NCBI GenBank assembly: GCA_025056555.1
Contig: JANWVZ010000003.1
Coordinates: forward strand, 1-50,556
From: Gemmatales bacterium
GTDB taxonomy: Bacteria; Planctomycetota; Planctomycetia; Gemmatales; HRBIN36
Reading direction: 5' to 3'
Length of the DNA: 50,556 nt
The notes below the pieces were generated by a model. It ran no database searches. It saw only the letters and a list, made by a program, of their open reading frames with translations, and was not told the DNA's origin. The position numbers and the translations under genes are program-made. Of this stretch, positions 8,915-18,312 are shown piece after piece (the first letter of the stretch is position 1; each line of letters begins with the position of its first letter).

Positions 8915-9722
8915 ACTTCTCTCCGCGTCGCTCCAAAATGTTCAGGGCCTGATGAACGACAGGCAGGGCTATACCAAATATCTGATGAATCTGCCGTGCT
9001 AAGTCGCAAGGCGGTAACTCTTCACGCAGCACACTCTGATGCTTGCGGCGCTGCAGGCGAGTGCCCTTGAGATAGATATGCTCTCCTTCCCGAACTTGTG
9101 TCACTAGCGGATAACGCATCATGTCCCAATCAAAGGACTCATCCCAGACGCGAAGAAATTCGCCCCAGTCCACAGGGCTCGTCTTATAAGTGATGCGAAG
9201 CTGGCGCTCGCCCCGAGGACTGACGATATATAGGTCTAACTTATCATCTGCCGGCCGAGGCATCAGATACACCTGATGGAAAGGCGACCTCAGTTCCAGA
9301 CAATCGGATTTGGGTAGGGGCAGAGGATCGAAGAGCAAAAAGCCTGGATCGAGTAAATGGGGTTGTCCATCTCGCCATAGTAATAGTGCGCAGTGAGTGT
9401 TCGGCCCATACGGACGGTCGGCGAGAATGGGTTGCGCTTGCCAACCCAGCTGGCGTACCAGGTGAAGCAAGGTCGCGGTGAGTGAGAAACAGGTACCACC
9501 TGTGCCCAACCGGATATGATCCCGCAGCACCTCGGCCGGATCAGGGCGAGCTTCAGTAACACGGCCACGCTCGGCTTCTCGGATTATTTTGCTGAGATTT
9601 TCGTAAGGCAACCGCGCAAAGGCGCGACTCACCTGTGCCAGTAACTGATTTGGTTCCTGGCGCAGGTCAATCCCGAAATGTTGCGTAAAATAACAAAGTG
9701 TTTCGTCAGTAATGATTCCCAT
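8892..9722 (-). CDS. Arylamine N-acetyltransferase-like (NAT/transglutaminase fold) protein
   Basis: A 276-residue protein with the NAT layout: FARLPYENL near residue 35, then the three catalytic residues in the family order, Cys in GGTCFSL (about 78), His in NTHCALL (about 110) and Asp in LLDPGF (about 125). NAT enzymes move an acyl group from acyl-CoA to an amine through the cysteine. Sequence away from the triad is divergent, so substrate and even acyl donor are open. I prefer the ATG at 9722 (MGIITDETL) with a GGGACGAG-like site upstream. The track start at 9809 would overlap the divergent TPR gene. It is the first gene of the DUF4416-mqnD operon. Confidence 0.72.
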   Translation of the reverse strand: MGIITDETLCYFTQHFGIDLRQEPNQLLAQVSRAFARLPYENLSKIIREAERGRVTEARPDPAEVLRDHIRLGTGGTCFSLTATLLHLVRQLGWQAQPILADRPYGPNTHCALLLWRDGQPHLLDPGFLLFDPLPLPKSDCLELRSPFHQVYLMPRPADDKLDLYIVSPRGERQLRITYKTSPVDWGEFLRVWDESFDWDMMRYPLVTQVREGEHIYLKGTRLQRRKHQSVLREELPPCDLARQIHQIFGIALPVVHQALNILERRGEKYGQAPAS

Positions 9723-9800
9723 CGCCGACTCGTCCCGGCGTTTTGATTGCCGTACATTATCATAGGACACTACCTGCCATAGGTAAATCAAGGCAGGACC

Positions 9801-12299
9801 ATGACGCATACTAACATGACGACTGGGATACCACTAAGTCTGCGGGAATACATGGTCAAAGGCGTCTTGGCCGGCGGACTGATGACCGTCGCCTTGCAGA
9901 CGCCCAGCGTATTGTGCGCCCTGCTGCTCTACACGAGCATCGTAGCCGGCTTAGTGTTAGCGCTCTCTGCAGTTGCTTATAACGTTGTAGTCCGACAGGC
10001 CCAGCCGGTGCGCGGTCGTTTCTGGCCTTTTGTGTTTTATCTTATTCTGGAAAACCCGGAAGCTGTTTATGGTGGCATTCTACTCGGGCTGTTTGCAGGG
10101 CTGGCGAACTGTCTGCTGGCACGATGGAGCGGCCTAGCAGTTGACTGGTCGGTGCCTGAACTCGCAGGAGGTGTGTTGCTTGGAGCGCTGTCCGGAATTG
10201 CTGTGCCTTATTTGGTACGCTGGCATAATCGCTGGCTGCGCAGCGGCACGGTACTGACTATCGCGGGTCTGGTGACGGGTGCATTTGTCCTGACCATGAC
10301 CTGGTATCCCGAATGGTTTCCGCGACTGTCCCCGCAATGGTTTGCAGTGCATCTGCTCAGCGCTGCCTTATTAGTGCACCTGCTGGCGTTTACCGGGCGA
10401 ACCGAGGAGAGCGAGTTGGAGTGCGGTCTGACCACTATGTTCGTCGCAGCATCACTCTGGGTGCTATTACCGGAACGGGGGCGTTTACTGGGCTTGCTAA
10501 TTCCTTTAGTATGGTATGTCATTTACACAGGCACTATGTTACCTCATGTTCAGGTGCTAAAACATGTTTTGCGGGGCTGGAATTATCTGGAGTTGGGACA
10601 ATTTCGGGAGGCGATTTTGTCGTTCCGCCGCGCCTTAGAGATTCAACCTTACAGCGCCTGGGCCCGTGAAGGCTTGTGGCGTGTCCACCGGAAATTGACT
10701 GCTGATCTGCTGGCTCAACAACCGCAACTTCGTGAGTTATTAGACTTGGATCTGTGCCTGCAACGAGTAGCCGAACTGCTGTTGCAAGGAAGCCCCTTTA
10801 CCTCATACCTGGAAGAGGCCGATAAGTTGCTCAACCTGGTTCTAGATCAGGATCCGAACCGCCGACCCGAGGTTCTTTACTGGCGGGCGGTTCTGTTGAC
10901 TCACGGAAAGCATTATGACTCTGCTGCCGAAGCCTTGCTCGAATTATTAGATCGTCGCCACTGGCCGGGGCCTTCACCCTCTCGCGATAGCATCTTAGCA
11001 CGTGCCTGGCAACTGGCCTTACTGGCCCATGATCAACTTACCCGGCGAGTTGAGGAACTTCTTTGGCAAATACCGGGCAAACGGATCGAGGCAATCGCCG
11101 ATATCGAAGGTGCCTTGAAAAAACAACCCAATGATTCCGTTGCACTGGAACTGAAGGAATATCTCTACTCGGGCCTGACCTATGAGGAGTTTGAGGCAGT
11201 TCGTGAGGCCGACCTTGATAGTGTCGGGCATCTTGACTTTTCCTATCTCTATGAGCAAGGCCAGCAACTCCTTCAACAGGCAGAACGCTGGCAACAGGGG
11301 GTTGGTTTCTTGCGTATGGCAGCCTACGGCTTTGCGGAAAAAGCGCCGGGGATTTATTATCAACTGGGCGAACTATATCGTCAAAGAAACGATGAAGCGA
11401 CCGCCCGTTATTATTATGAGCAGGCAAAGTTAGCGGCTCGGGACTATGGTCTGGATCGCCTACCCGCTGAAGAAAAGCAGGCCTATTTTCGCGCCGTCCA
11501 TCAGTTGGCCCAATTCGCTTATCAGAATCAGGACTTAGATCGGGCCATTGAGAATTTCATCCTCTACATGGAATCACCTCAGGCAGGAACAGACACCTTG
11601 CGTCTGATTACCGAACTCTACGAACGTAAAGGAGACGCACTTTCCGCGCTTATTTGGAACGAAAAGGCACTGTCCCTCGACAGTTCCAATCCCCAACTGT
11701 TAGAGCGCAAAGATAGATATTATTATTCGGTCACGCCGGAGGACTTATTGGCGCAGCGCCCGCGCGTGGAAAAGCATTTCGATGCGGAATATTGCTTGCG
11801 CAAGGCTAAGATGCTGGTGGACCTGCGCCAGGCGGGTGAGCCTCAGCTGGAATGGGCTTTGCATCTGGTACGCCTGGTATTGGCTTTAGACCCGAATAAT
11901 CTCCGCGCCTTAGTGTTGGCAGGCCGAGTATTCCACCGGGTTGGCAATGAGGAAGAAGCAGCGCGCCACTATGAACGAGCGCGTGCTGCTCGGCCGGAAC
12001 GTTTCAGCAACCGAGACGAGGAGGAGGCTTGGTATTGGGCAACAGTGCGCCTCGGGGATTACTATCTCTCCAATGCCCGGCGGCCGGATTTGGCCCTACA
12101 GTGTTATAGTGATTATCGCAACTCACCCAAAAGCGGCGCCGATACCCTCTACAAAATGGGGCAGTGTTATGAACAGTTGGGAGATACTGTCCGAGCGGCC
12201 AAGTGCTATCAGGCAGTCACCGTTTACGACCATCCCTTGGCCAGCGAAGCCTATGCTGCACTGGCGCGGTTGGAAGCTGCAGGACGATCTAACGTCTAA
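9801..12299 (+). CDS. Membrane protein with long TPR domain
   Basis: An 832-residue protein in two halves. Residues 1-250 are strongly hydrophobic with about seven to eight membrane-spanning stretches (for example VLCALLLYTSIVAGLVLALS and WFAVHLLSAALLVHLLAF). From about residue 260 the sequence turns into helical TPR-type repeats: WNYLELGQFREAILSFRRAL opens them, and repeats such as GNEEEAARHYERA and QCYEQLGDTVRAAKCY close them. This suggests a membrane-anchored scaffold holding protein partners in the cytoplasm or periplasm. It is divergently transcribed from the NAT-like gene across about 80 nt and stands alone on its strand. A GGCAGG-like site precedes the ATG. The biological role is not recognised. 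Confidence 0.8.
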   Translation: MTHTNMTTGIPLSLREYMVKGVLAGGLMTVALQTPSVLCALLLYTSIVAGLVLALSAVAYNVVVRQAQPVRGRFWPFVFYLILENPEAVYGGILLGLFAGLANCLLARWSGLAVDWSVPELAGGVLLGALSGIAVPYLVRWHNRWLRSGTVLTIAGLVTGAFVLTMTWYPEWFPRLSPQWFAVHLLSAALLVHLLAFTGRTEESELECGLTTMFVAASLWVLLPERGRLLGLLIPLVWYVIYTGTMLPHVQVLKHVLRGWNYLELGQFREAILSFRRALEIQPYSAWAREGLWRVHRKLTADLLAQQPQLRELLDLDLCLQRVAELLLQGSPFTSYLEEADKLLNLVLDQDPNRRPEVLYWRAVLLTHGKHYDSAAEALLELLDRRHWPGPSPSRDSILARAWQLALLAHDQLTRRVEELLWQIPGKRIEAIADIEGALKKQPNDSVALELKEYLYSGLTYEEFEAVREADLDSVGHLDFSYLYEQGQQLLQQAERWQQGVGFLRMAAYGFAEKAPGIYYQLGELYRQRNDEATARYYYEQAKLAARDYGLDRLPAEEKQAYFRAVHQLAQFAYQNQDLDRAIENFILYMESPQAGTDTLRLITELYERKGDALSALIWNEKALSLDSSNPQLLERKDRYYYSVTPEDLLAQRPRVEKHFDAEYCLRKAKMLVDLRQAGEPQLEWALHLVRLVLALDPNNLRALVLAGRVFHRVGNEEEAARHYERARAARPERFSNRDEEEAWYWATVRLGDYYLSNARRPDLALQCYSDYRNSPKSGADTLYKMGQCYEQLGDTVRAAKCYQAVTVYDHPLASEAYAALARLEAAGRSNV

Positions 12300-12356
12300 G
12301 TTATGAAATCTAAATTCATGCTTTGGAGTAGGGACAAGCAGGAGAAATGTACGCCC

Positions 12357-14507
12357 TCAGTCTAAGTTCTGCGGTCGAAAATCAAGAACCTTAACGAGGA
12401 AGGCCCACTGATCGGCAATTTCCTCGATCCATTTGGAAGTGGGTTTACCGGCCCCATGACCAGCCCGGGTTTCAATACGTATAAGTACGGGAGCATTACC
12501 CGCCTGCTGAGCCTGCAAGGCAGCGGCAAATTTGAAGCTGTGCGCCGGTACGACACGGTCATCGGTGTCTGCCGTGGTAATTAACGTCGCGGGATAATTG
12601 CGCTTCCCACCTCGCAAAAGGGCGTGATATGGTGAATAGGCATAGAGGGCCTTAAACTCCTCGGGGTTGTCGGGAGAGCCGTAATCATCTACCCAATATC
12701 GCCCAGCGGTGAATTTATGAAACCGTAGCATATCCATCACACCTACCGCCGGCAAGCAGGCCCCGAATAACTCAGGTCGCTGGGTCATGCAGGCACCTAC
12801 TAACAAACCGCCGTTCGAGCCTCCTTGAATGGCTAATTTTCCTGGCCGGGTGTATTTATTCGCGATCAGCCATTCTGCGGCAGCGATGAAATCGTCAAAG
12901 ACGTTCTGCTTGTTCAATCTGGTGCCCGCACGGTGCCATTCTTCGCCGTATTCCCCGCCGCCGCGAAGGTTGGCCAAGGCGAACACTCCGCCCATTTCCA
13001 TCCATAGGAGACGACTTACGGAAAAAGTAGGCGTGAGGGCGATGTTAAATCCCCCGTATCCATAGAGCAAGGTCGGGTTATTTCCATCCATCGCAATCCC
13101 CTTCTTATGGGCGATGAACATGGGAACGCGCGTGCCATCTTTGCTCTTGTAGAAAACCTGCTTCACTTCATAGTCGCCGGGTCGAAAATCTACCTGGGCA
13201 CGACGAAATATATTGCTCTGGCCTGTGATGAGATTATAATGATAGATAGAGGGAGGCGTAGCGAAACTCGAAAACGTATAGAAAGTCTCCGTATCGCTAC
13301 GTCGGCCGCTAAATCCGGTCACGGAGCCGATACCCGGAAGTTCCACATCGCGAATGTGCTTACCTTGCACGTCATAGAGGCGCACCAAACTCTTCGCATC
13401 CTGCAAATAAGTCACGATGAAAAGATTTCCCACAAAAGATACCGAGATCATCGCATGTTCGCTTTGAGGAACAATCTCGCGGTAATGCTCTGGCTTGGGT
13501 TTCCGAAGGTCCACGGCGATGATACGACCGCGCGGAGCATGGAGATCGGTCTTGAAATAAAACACCGGGCCGTCGTTGCCGAGAAAGGTATATTCATTTT
13601 CGAAATGGTCAATCAAGGCTACAGGCAGACCATATGGCTCCGCTAAGTCTTTATAATAAATGCGATACTTGTCATCGGTACCTTTATAGACAGTGAGGAT
13701 CAGGTAGCGGCCGTCTTCGGTCACTTCGGGAATAAATCCCCATTCGGGCTGGTCTGGCCGGGCATAGACCAGTACGTCATCGGATTGGGGAGTGCCCAAA
13801 CGGTGATAATAGACCTTCTGGTTCAGATTGAGGGCCTGAAATTCCTGACCTGGCTTCGGCTCGTCGAAACGACTGTAGAAGAAACCCCGACTATCCTTCG
13901 TCCAAGCCAGTTGCGTGAACTTAGTCCATTTGATAAGGTCCTCCAGGGTGCGGCCGGTATCTAATTCTAATATCTTCCAAGTGCGCCAGTCGGAACCGGC
14001 CTCCTGAACGGCATAAGCCAGGTAGCGGGCATCGTCGCTGACAGCCACACCCGCTAAAGCTATAGTGCCGTCCTTAGACCAAGTATTCGGGTCGAGCAGG
14101 AGCCGGGGTTGACCATCCAAGCGTTCGAGCATATAGAGCGCGTTTTGATTCTGCAGTCCATCATTGCGTTCATAGAAGTAACGCTGCCCTACCTTGAATG
14201 GGGTGGTGTATCTCTCGAAATTCCAGAGCTGGGTCAGCCGCTTCCTGATGGCTGGGCGTTCAGGGATGGCTTCGAGAAAGGCGAATGTGACCTTATTCTG
14301 GGCTTCCACCCAGGCGGCTACCTCCGCAGACTTGCGCACGTCCTCTTCGAGCCAGCGGTAGGGATCGGGCACTTTGATACCGTGATAAGTATCGTAATGT
14401 TCCACCTGCTTAGTCTCCGGATAGCGAAGTTGGCCTTGGGCCAGCAAGGAGACAGACATGGCCAGCATCAAGATTGTTGAGATACCAGGCGCAAGCGTGC
14501 ACCGCAT
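12357..14507 (-). CDS. Secreted prolyl oligopeptidase (peptidase family S9A)
   Basis: A 716-residue serine peptidase cleaving short peptides after proline. A signal peptide (ISTILMLAMSVSLLAQG) is followed by YPETKQVEHYDTYHGIKVPDPYRWLEED (quoted in part), the family's N-terminal hallmark; then a propeller region and the C-terminal alpha/beta hydrolase domain. The catalytic serine is in GGSNGG, the aspartate in DTDDRV and the histidine in GHGAGK, in the right order. The ATG at 14507 is chosen over 14603 because GGAGG lies 7 nt upstream and the signal peptide starts there. The enzyme is probably periplasmic and used for nutrient peptides. Convergent with the TPR gene; 57 nt separate them, without an evident terminator hairpin. 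Confidence 0.92.
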   Translation of the reverse strand: MRCTLAPGISTILMLAMSVSLLAQGQLRYPETKQVEHYDTYHGIKVPDPYRWLEEDVRKSAEVAAWVEAQNKVTFAFLEAIPERPAIRKRLTQLWNFERYTTPFKVGQRYFYERNDGLQNQNALYMLERLDGQPRLLLDPNTWSKDGTIALAGVAVSDDARYLAYAVQEAGSDWRTWKILELDTGRTLEDLIKWTKFTQLAWTKDSRGFFYSRFDEPKPGQEFQALNLNQKVYYHRLGTPQSDDVLVYARPDQPEWGFIPEVTEDGRYLILTVYKGTDDKYRIYYKDLAEPYGLPVALIDHFENEYTFLGNDGPVFYFKTDLHAPRGRIIAVDLRKPKPEHYREIVPQSEHAMISVSFVGNLFIVTYLQDAKSLVRLYDVQGKHIRDVELPGIGSVTGFSGRRSDTETFYTFSSFATPPSIYHYNLITGQSNIFRRAQVDFRPGDYEVKQVFYKSKDGTRVPMFIAHKKGIAMDGNNPTLLYGYGGFNIALTPTFSVSRLLWMEMGGVFALANLRGGGEYGEEWHRAGTRLNKQNVFDDFIAAAEWLIANKYTRPGKLAIQGGSNGGLLVGACMTQRPELFGACLPAVGVMDMLRFHKFTAGRYWVDDYGSPDNPEEFKALYAYSPYHALLRGGKRNYPATLITTADTDDRVVPAHSFKFAAALQAQQAGNAPVLIRIETRAGHGAGKPTSKWIEEIADQWAFLVKVLDFRPQNLD

Positions 14508-15036
14508 GGCGAGCCTCCAGTAAGTTGAGGCGGGACAGTATCGAGTGTGTTCATTGTATTTCTCTGGGCAGCGAGGAACACTAACTGCGGGTGGAGAATG
14601 CAACCAAGGTCAAGGCCCTCCGACGAACCTAGCCTAGGACGGGCACTTGGCGGTTTACTGCGAGGGATGCCGAGAGAAGTTGCCTGGAATCACACGCCTC
14701 ATTAGGCAATTGTTTTCCTGAGCAGCCACCGAGTTAGGTTTACCTCGCCTGCGGCATACGTTTGACGACTCGACACGCGATCTAAGGAGTTGGGAACCGG
14801 TTGACCGCGTTTGAAATTTGCTTTATCGTGGGTCGTCACAAGTCGCGCACAGGAGTTCGTGGCATTTGATGTGGAATACCTAGGTTGAATCGTTTGACCT
14901 GAAGGATGGCCGACGTGGATCAACGATGTCCGATATAGTTGCGGCGGGGACATGGCGCGTGCAAAAAAGCTGCTTAGCAGAAGCGTTTCGATACGCTATT
15001 ATTGGCAGCATCGCGAAAACCTACGAAGGTTAGACT
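14508..15036. other. Intergenic region, divergent leader of the peptidase and a membrane-protein gene
   Basis: No coding sequence is supported in this 529-nt stretch. A TTGACC with TATCGT 17 nt later, on the plus strand near 14801-14829, is a weak promoter-like match about 210 nt before the membrane-protein gene. A small inverted repeat (GCGT-ttcgat-ACGC) lies just before that gene. Nothing else stands out. Confidence 0.3.
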
Positions 15037-15630
15037 ATGGCTCAGCAACTGATGCCCGTCTCTTACATTGTGTTCGGGATACTCCACGTCATTTTCGGCT
15101 TTTTGGGATTGTTCTGCGGAGGGATAGTTGGTTTGCGGCAACCGCAATTTCGGGTGGGGCCAGCGGAGGGCCAAGTGGACCTTTGGCAGATAATGGTGCA
15201 GGCTAACCCGGAGATTGCGACGTGGTGGACAGTAAGTACTGTATTCGGATTGGTGGTATCAATCATCTTGGTGATGGCCGGGATCTTACTTCTGGCGGGC
15301 AGTTACAAAGGTGCTATATTGTCGCTAGTGTACAGCATAATCCGAATTGTGACGGCTGTGGCGGAACTGGCTTTTTCATTTCTCAAGCTGTTGCCGGCCC
15401 TGGAGGACGCTGTTATTCAGGCCCTGCCGAACGCTCCTGCGGCGGAACGAAATATTGCCTTGTTGATATTCAAGCTTGCTCTTGCGCTGAGCGGAGTCGC
15501 GACCTTGATCTATCCGTTGGTGGTGTTAGCGTTCTGTATGGCCTGGCTACGAAGTCTTGGCCAAGCCACCGCACAAGAGTGGCAGGAACACAGCCTGGAA
15601 GCAGACGGCGAGCGCGACTGGCCCAAGTAA
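15037..15630 (+). CDS. Integral membrane protein of unknown function
   Basis: A 197-residue protein with four hydrophobic segments: VSYIVFGILHVIFGFLGLFC near the start, then GLVVSIILVMAGILLLAG, the ILSLVYSIIRIVTAVAELAF region, and GVATLIYPLVVLAFCMAWL close to the end. A short charged cytoplasmic tail follows (EADGERDWPK). The layout is that of many small planctomycete membrane proteins with no assigned role. AAGG precedes the ATG by about 8 nt. It converges on yebC, with only 3 nt between the two stop codons. Confidence 0.65.
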   Translation: MAQQLMPVSYIVFGILHVIFGFLGLFCGGIVGLRQPQFRVGPAEGQVDLWQIMVQANPEIATWWTVSTVFGLVVSIILVMAGILLLAGSYKGAILSLVYSIIRIVTAVAELAFSFLKLLPALEDAVIQALPNAPAAERNIALLIFKLALALSGVATLIYPLVVLAFCMAWLRSLGQATAQEWQEHSLEADGERDWPK

Positions 15631-15633
15631 CCG

Positions 15634-16386
15634 TTAACTCTGAGCGACGGCGAGGGCTTCTTCTTCGGTGATGTTGATATTGGAATAAACGTTTTGCACG
15701 TCATCGTGGTCGTCGAGCATCTCCATGAGTTTCAGGACTCGTTTCGCCGTTTCCGGTTCGACGTCCACAGGGGATTTCGGAAGCTGGACGATCTCGGCGG
15801 AGAGAACCGCGATATTATGCTGTTTGAGAGCGGCCTGGACTTGCGAGAACATGGAAGGATCGCAGGTGATTTCGTACTTCGAGCCAGTGCGCTTGAGGTC
15901 TTCCGCCCCCGCTTCCAGCGCGATTTCCAGAAGGCGGTCTTCGTCAATTGCACGAGCGTCCACTACGACCAATCCTTTGCGTTCGAAGAGCCAAGCCACA
16001 GCTCCGGCGGAACCCATCTTCCCGCCACCTTTTTCAAAGAGCTTGCGGATTTCGCTGGCCGTGCGATTGCGGTTATCTGTGGCGCATTCAACCAGAATGG
16101 CTACACCCCCCGGTCCATAACCTTCGTAGGTAACTTCCTCAATAGCTTCGCCTTCGAGTTCCCCCACGCCCTTCTTGATGGCGCGTTCAATGGTATCTTT
16201 GGGCATGCCCGCCTCACGGGCTTTCTCGATGGCGTAGCGTAGCTTGACATTAGCTGCGGGATCCGGCCCGCTTTGACGGACGGCCACCTGAATAGCACGA
16301 GCAAGCTTACTGAAAAGCTGTCCTTTGCGCGCATCGGCAGCGCTCTTCTGACGCTTAATCGTTGCCCAGTGAGAATGACCCGCCAT
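15634..16386 (-). CDS. yebC: YebC/PmpR family protein
   Basis: A 250-residue member of the highly conserved YebC (TACO1) family. MAGHSHWATIKRQKSAADA is the invariant N-terminus; KGQLFSKLAR, GYGPGGVAILVE and EIRKLFEKGGGKMG follow in the expected order. Members have been described as DNA-binding regulators (PmpR) and, more recently, as translation factors that help ribosomes through difficult stretches. The start is the ATG at 16386 with GGGAG upstream, not the track's 16425, which adds 13 foreign residues. It stands alone on its strand and converges with the membrane-protein gene. Confidence 0.95.
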   Translation of the reverse strand: MAGHSHWATIKRQKSAADARKGQLFSKLARAIQVAVRQSGPDPAANVKLRYAIEKAREAGMPKDTIERAIKKGVGELEGEAIEEVTYEGYGPGGVAILVECATDNRNRTASEIRKLFEKGGGKMGSAGAVAWLFERKGLVVVDARAIDEDRLLEIALEAGAEDLKRTGSKYEITCDPSMFSQVQAALKQHNIAVLSAEIVQLPKSPVDVEPETAKRVLKLMEMLDDHDDVQNVYSNINITEEEALAVAQS

Positions 16387-16603
16387 GCTGTTTCTCCCGG
16401 ACGTATTGCTCGGCACAGCGGCCACGCGCTGGCCAACTGGTGAGTTTATTTTCCACTCCTGCGTGCACTACTGTCGGGCACGAAGAGCGGGTTCCTCTCC
16501 ATTGGCATTATCGGCACGATCATCTTCAACTTCCAGGGGGTAATCTGAATTTGAGCGACGACGGCTCGGATGAAGGACTCCTCGTAAAGCGGAGAAAGGA
16601 TGC

Positions 16604-17317
16604 CTAACGCACAGATCCAGACGAGGCGGGCTCAGTGCCGAAAGGAATCGGAGTGGAACTATACCGTTGAAGATAATCAGGCAGTTCAGCGAGGGAAGCC
16701 AGAAGACCGTCAGGCTGGCAGGAAGCCAAGTACTCGGCGGATTGCGCACCGGTGGGCACTGCAAGCACAGCGATGCCAGCTTGGCGCGCTGCCTGAATAT
16801 CTACGTCCATATCCCCCACATAAACTGCATGCCCCGGTGCCACTCCTAAGCGACGCAGTGCTTCCAAAAGCATGTCCGGCGCCGGTTTAGGCCGAGGCAC
16901 ATCCTCTGGCCCTAAGACGGCGTCCACACTACACGGAGCAAGGAAATGTTCCAGAAGTTCACGAGTGAAGTACACGGGTTTGTTGCTGCAGACAGCGAGT
17001 TTGAGCCCCGCGCGCTTTAATTGGGAGATAGCGAACTCAGTTCCCGGCATGAGCCGAGTCAGTGGCCGCATAATCTGTTCATGATGTTGGCGATAGCGTT
17101 CCAGCGCCTGCTGAGGATTTACGCCGGGCACGGTGTGGCATAGCAGATGTAACGCCCCGCGGCCAACGTGCATGCGGACTTCCTCTATAGCTAATGGTGG
17201 CAGTCCATACTGTGCCCGCACATGGTTGACACTGCAGGCGATAGCTTCGAAGCTGTCCGCCAGTGTCCCATCGAAGTCAAAAATCACCGCATGCACAGAG
17301 CAGGGAAGCTGACGCAT
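16604..17317 (-). CDS. HAD-family phosphatase, phosphoglycolate phosphatase-like
   Basis: A 237-residue HAD hydrolase. Motif I is VIFDFDGTLADS (nucleophile and acid aspartates), motif II lies in KLAVCSNKP, the motif III lysine in PRPKPAPDML, and motif IV in YVGDMDVDIQAARQAG. The helical cap after motif I and the KPAP motif place it in the Gph/PgmB-like subgroup that removes phosphate from small metabolites such as 2-phosphoglycolate. The start at 17317 (MRQLPCSVHAVIF) is chosen because the track's upstream extension from 17422 is low-complexity and out of family. No strong ribosome binding site is seen. It is the last intact gene before the 4-kb decayed region. Confidence 0.88.
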   Translation of the reverse strand: MRQLPCSVHAVIFDFDGTLADSFEAIACSVNHVRAQYGLPPLAIEEVRMHVGRGALHLLCHTVPGVNPQQALERYRQHHEQIMRPLTRLMPGTEFAISQLKRAGLKLAVCSNKPVYFTRELLEHFLAPCSVDAVLGPEDVPRPKPAPDMLLEALRRLGVAPGHAVYVGDMDVDIQAARQAGIAVLAVPTGAQSAEYLASCQPDGLLASLAELPDYLQRYSSTPIPFGTEPASSGSVR

Positions 17318-17425
17318 CTGAGTAATTCTTCGTTCTGATGGCCTGTTCAGTCTATAGCCATTAGAAGAGCGAATCCAGAGCCAAAGCATATAGTAGGTCC
17401 AACTGCTTGACGAGGAAGACATGCA

Positions 17426-17664
17426 TTAGTTTTCGGGCTCGAGCTGGCACTCCGCACGTAACGCAGCAGTTCCTCCAGCGAAACCAGGGGTGCGCACTTT
17501 AGTTCCAGCTTTGGGCCAGCATGCCACACCCACCAACACCGGTTGCTCTAACTTGATAAGGGGGACGTTTTTTTGAGATGCATTTGGAGCCGCGAATCCG
17601 GATTTGGCTCGGCGTAGTGGGCCGACATCCACATGTGCAGATCGAATTTATTACTTTCTTCCAC
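17426..17664 (-). pseudogene. Possible small frameshifted gene at an A7 run
   Basis: A GTG at 17664 on the minus strand opens a protein-like reading frame (ESNKFDLHMWMSAHYAEPNP) that reaches a run of seven A residues (plus-strand T7 near 17567-17573). In that frame a TAG follows soon. A -1 shift in the run leads into a second frame (NVPLIKLEQPVLVGVACWP) ending at 17426, giving about 79 residues. Alternatively, the first frame continues past the TAG in a protein-like stretch to about 17347. No family is recognised. A homopolymer deletion, a sequencing error or slippage would all look like this. Confidence 0.3.
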
Positions 17665-18024
17665 TTACTTCAGCGCTATTCAACGGATTCCCTGTCATGC
17701 CAATGACTCGGAAATTCTCTGCCCAGGAAGGAATTCTGATGACGCCCCAAGCAATCGCCCAAATTGGGCCTGTTTTTGCTGGATACCTGGGTCCCCTATG
17801 ATTCCACTTCCTTCAAAGGCTCATCGCATAGCCAGCCACATCTTGGCACTTTCCCTGGAACCAACCGAACTGATTCTACTCCCTGGGTGATAATTTATAC
17901 CGAGGATTACACAGATTTGCACAGAGAAAACCCTTTGCCGCGGATTAGCCAACTGTTGTCGGTCAGGGTGATGCCGAGTCGCGCTTATCTAGGGCCTAAC
18001 CGGCTCCTCATAATCCTAGCTAAA

Positions 18025-18198
18025 GCATAACATCATCAACTCGGTTGCAGCACAGATCCTTGGCTCAGTTGCAGCATACATTCATTCACTGGCTTACAGC
18101 ATACTATCTTTAGCATTAGTCACAACAACTACATCACTAACTCGGTTGGAGCATAACCACATCAGCTAAGTTGTACCATAACATCCTTAGAAGCTGAG
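18025..18198. repeat. Degenerate tandem repeat, about 25 bp, about seven units
   Basis: Units begin GCATA or GCACA and end near GGTTGCA or a diverged form: for instance GCATAACATCATCAACTCGG, GCATACATTCATTCACTGGC and GCATAACCACATCAGCTAAG. Unit length varies from 24 to 28 bp and identity between units is modest. There are no unique spacers between conserved repeats, so this is a decaying minisatellite rather than a CRISPR array. Confidence 0.6.
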
Positions 18199-18312
18199 AT
18201 GCTTTGCTGGTAACTGCGCATATTTCTGTGGTTGAATTTGACTGTCACCCGGCCGTGATGTTAGAGGGAACAGTGCTTCGCCTCTTATTGCGTACCGCTG
18301 TGTCCATCTGCA

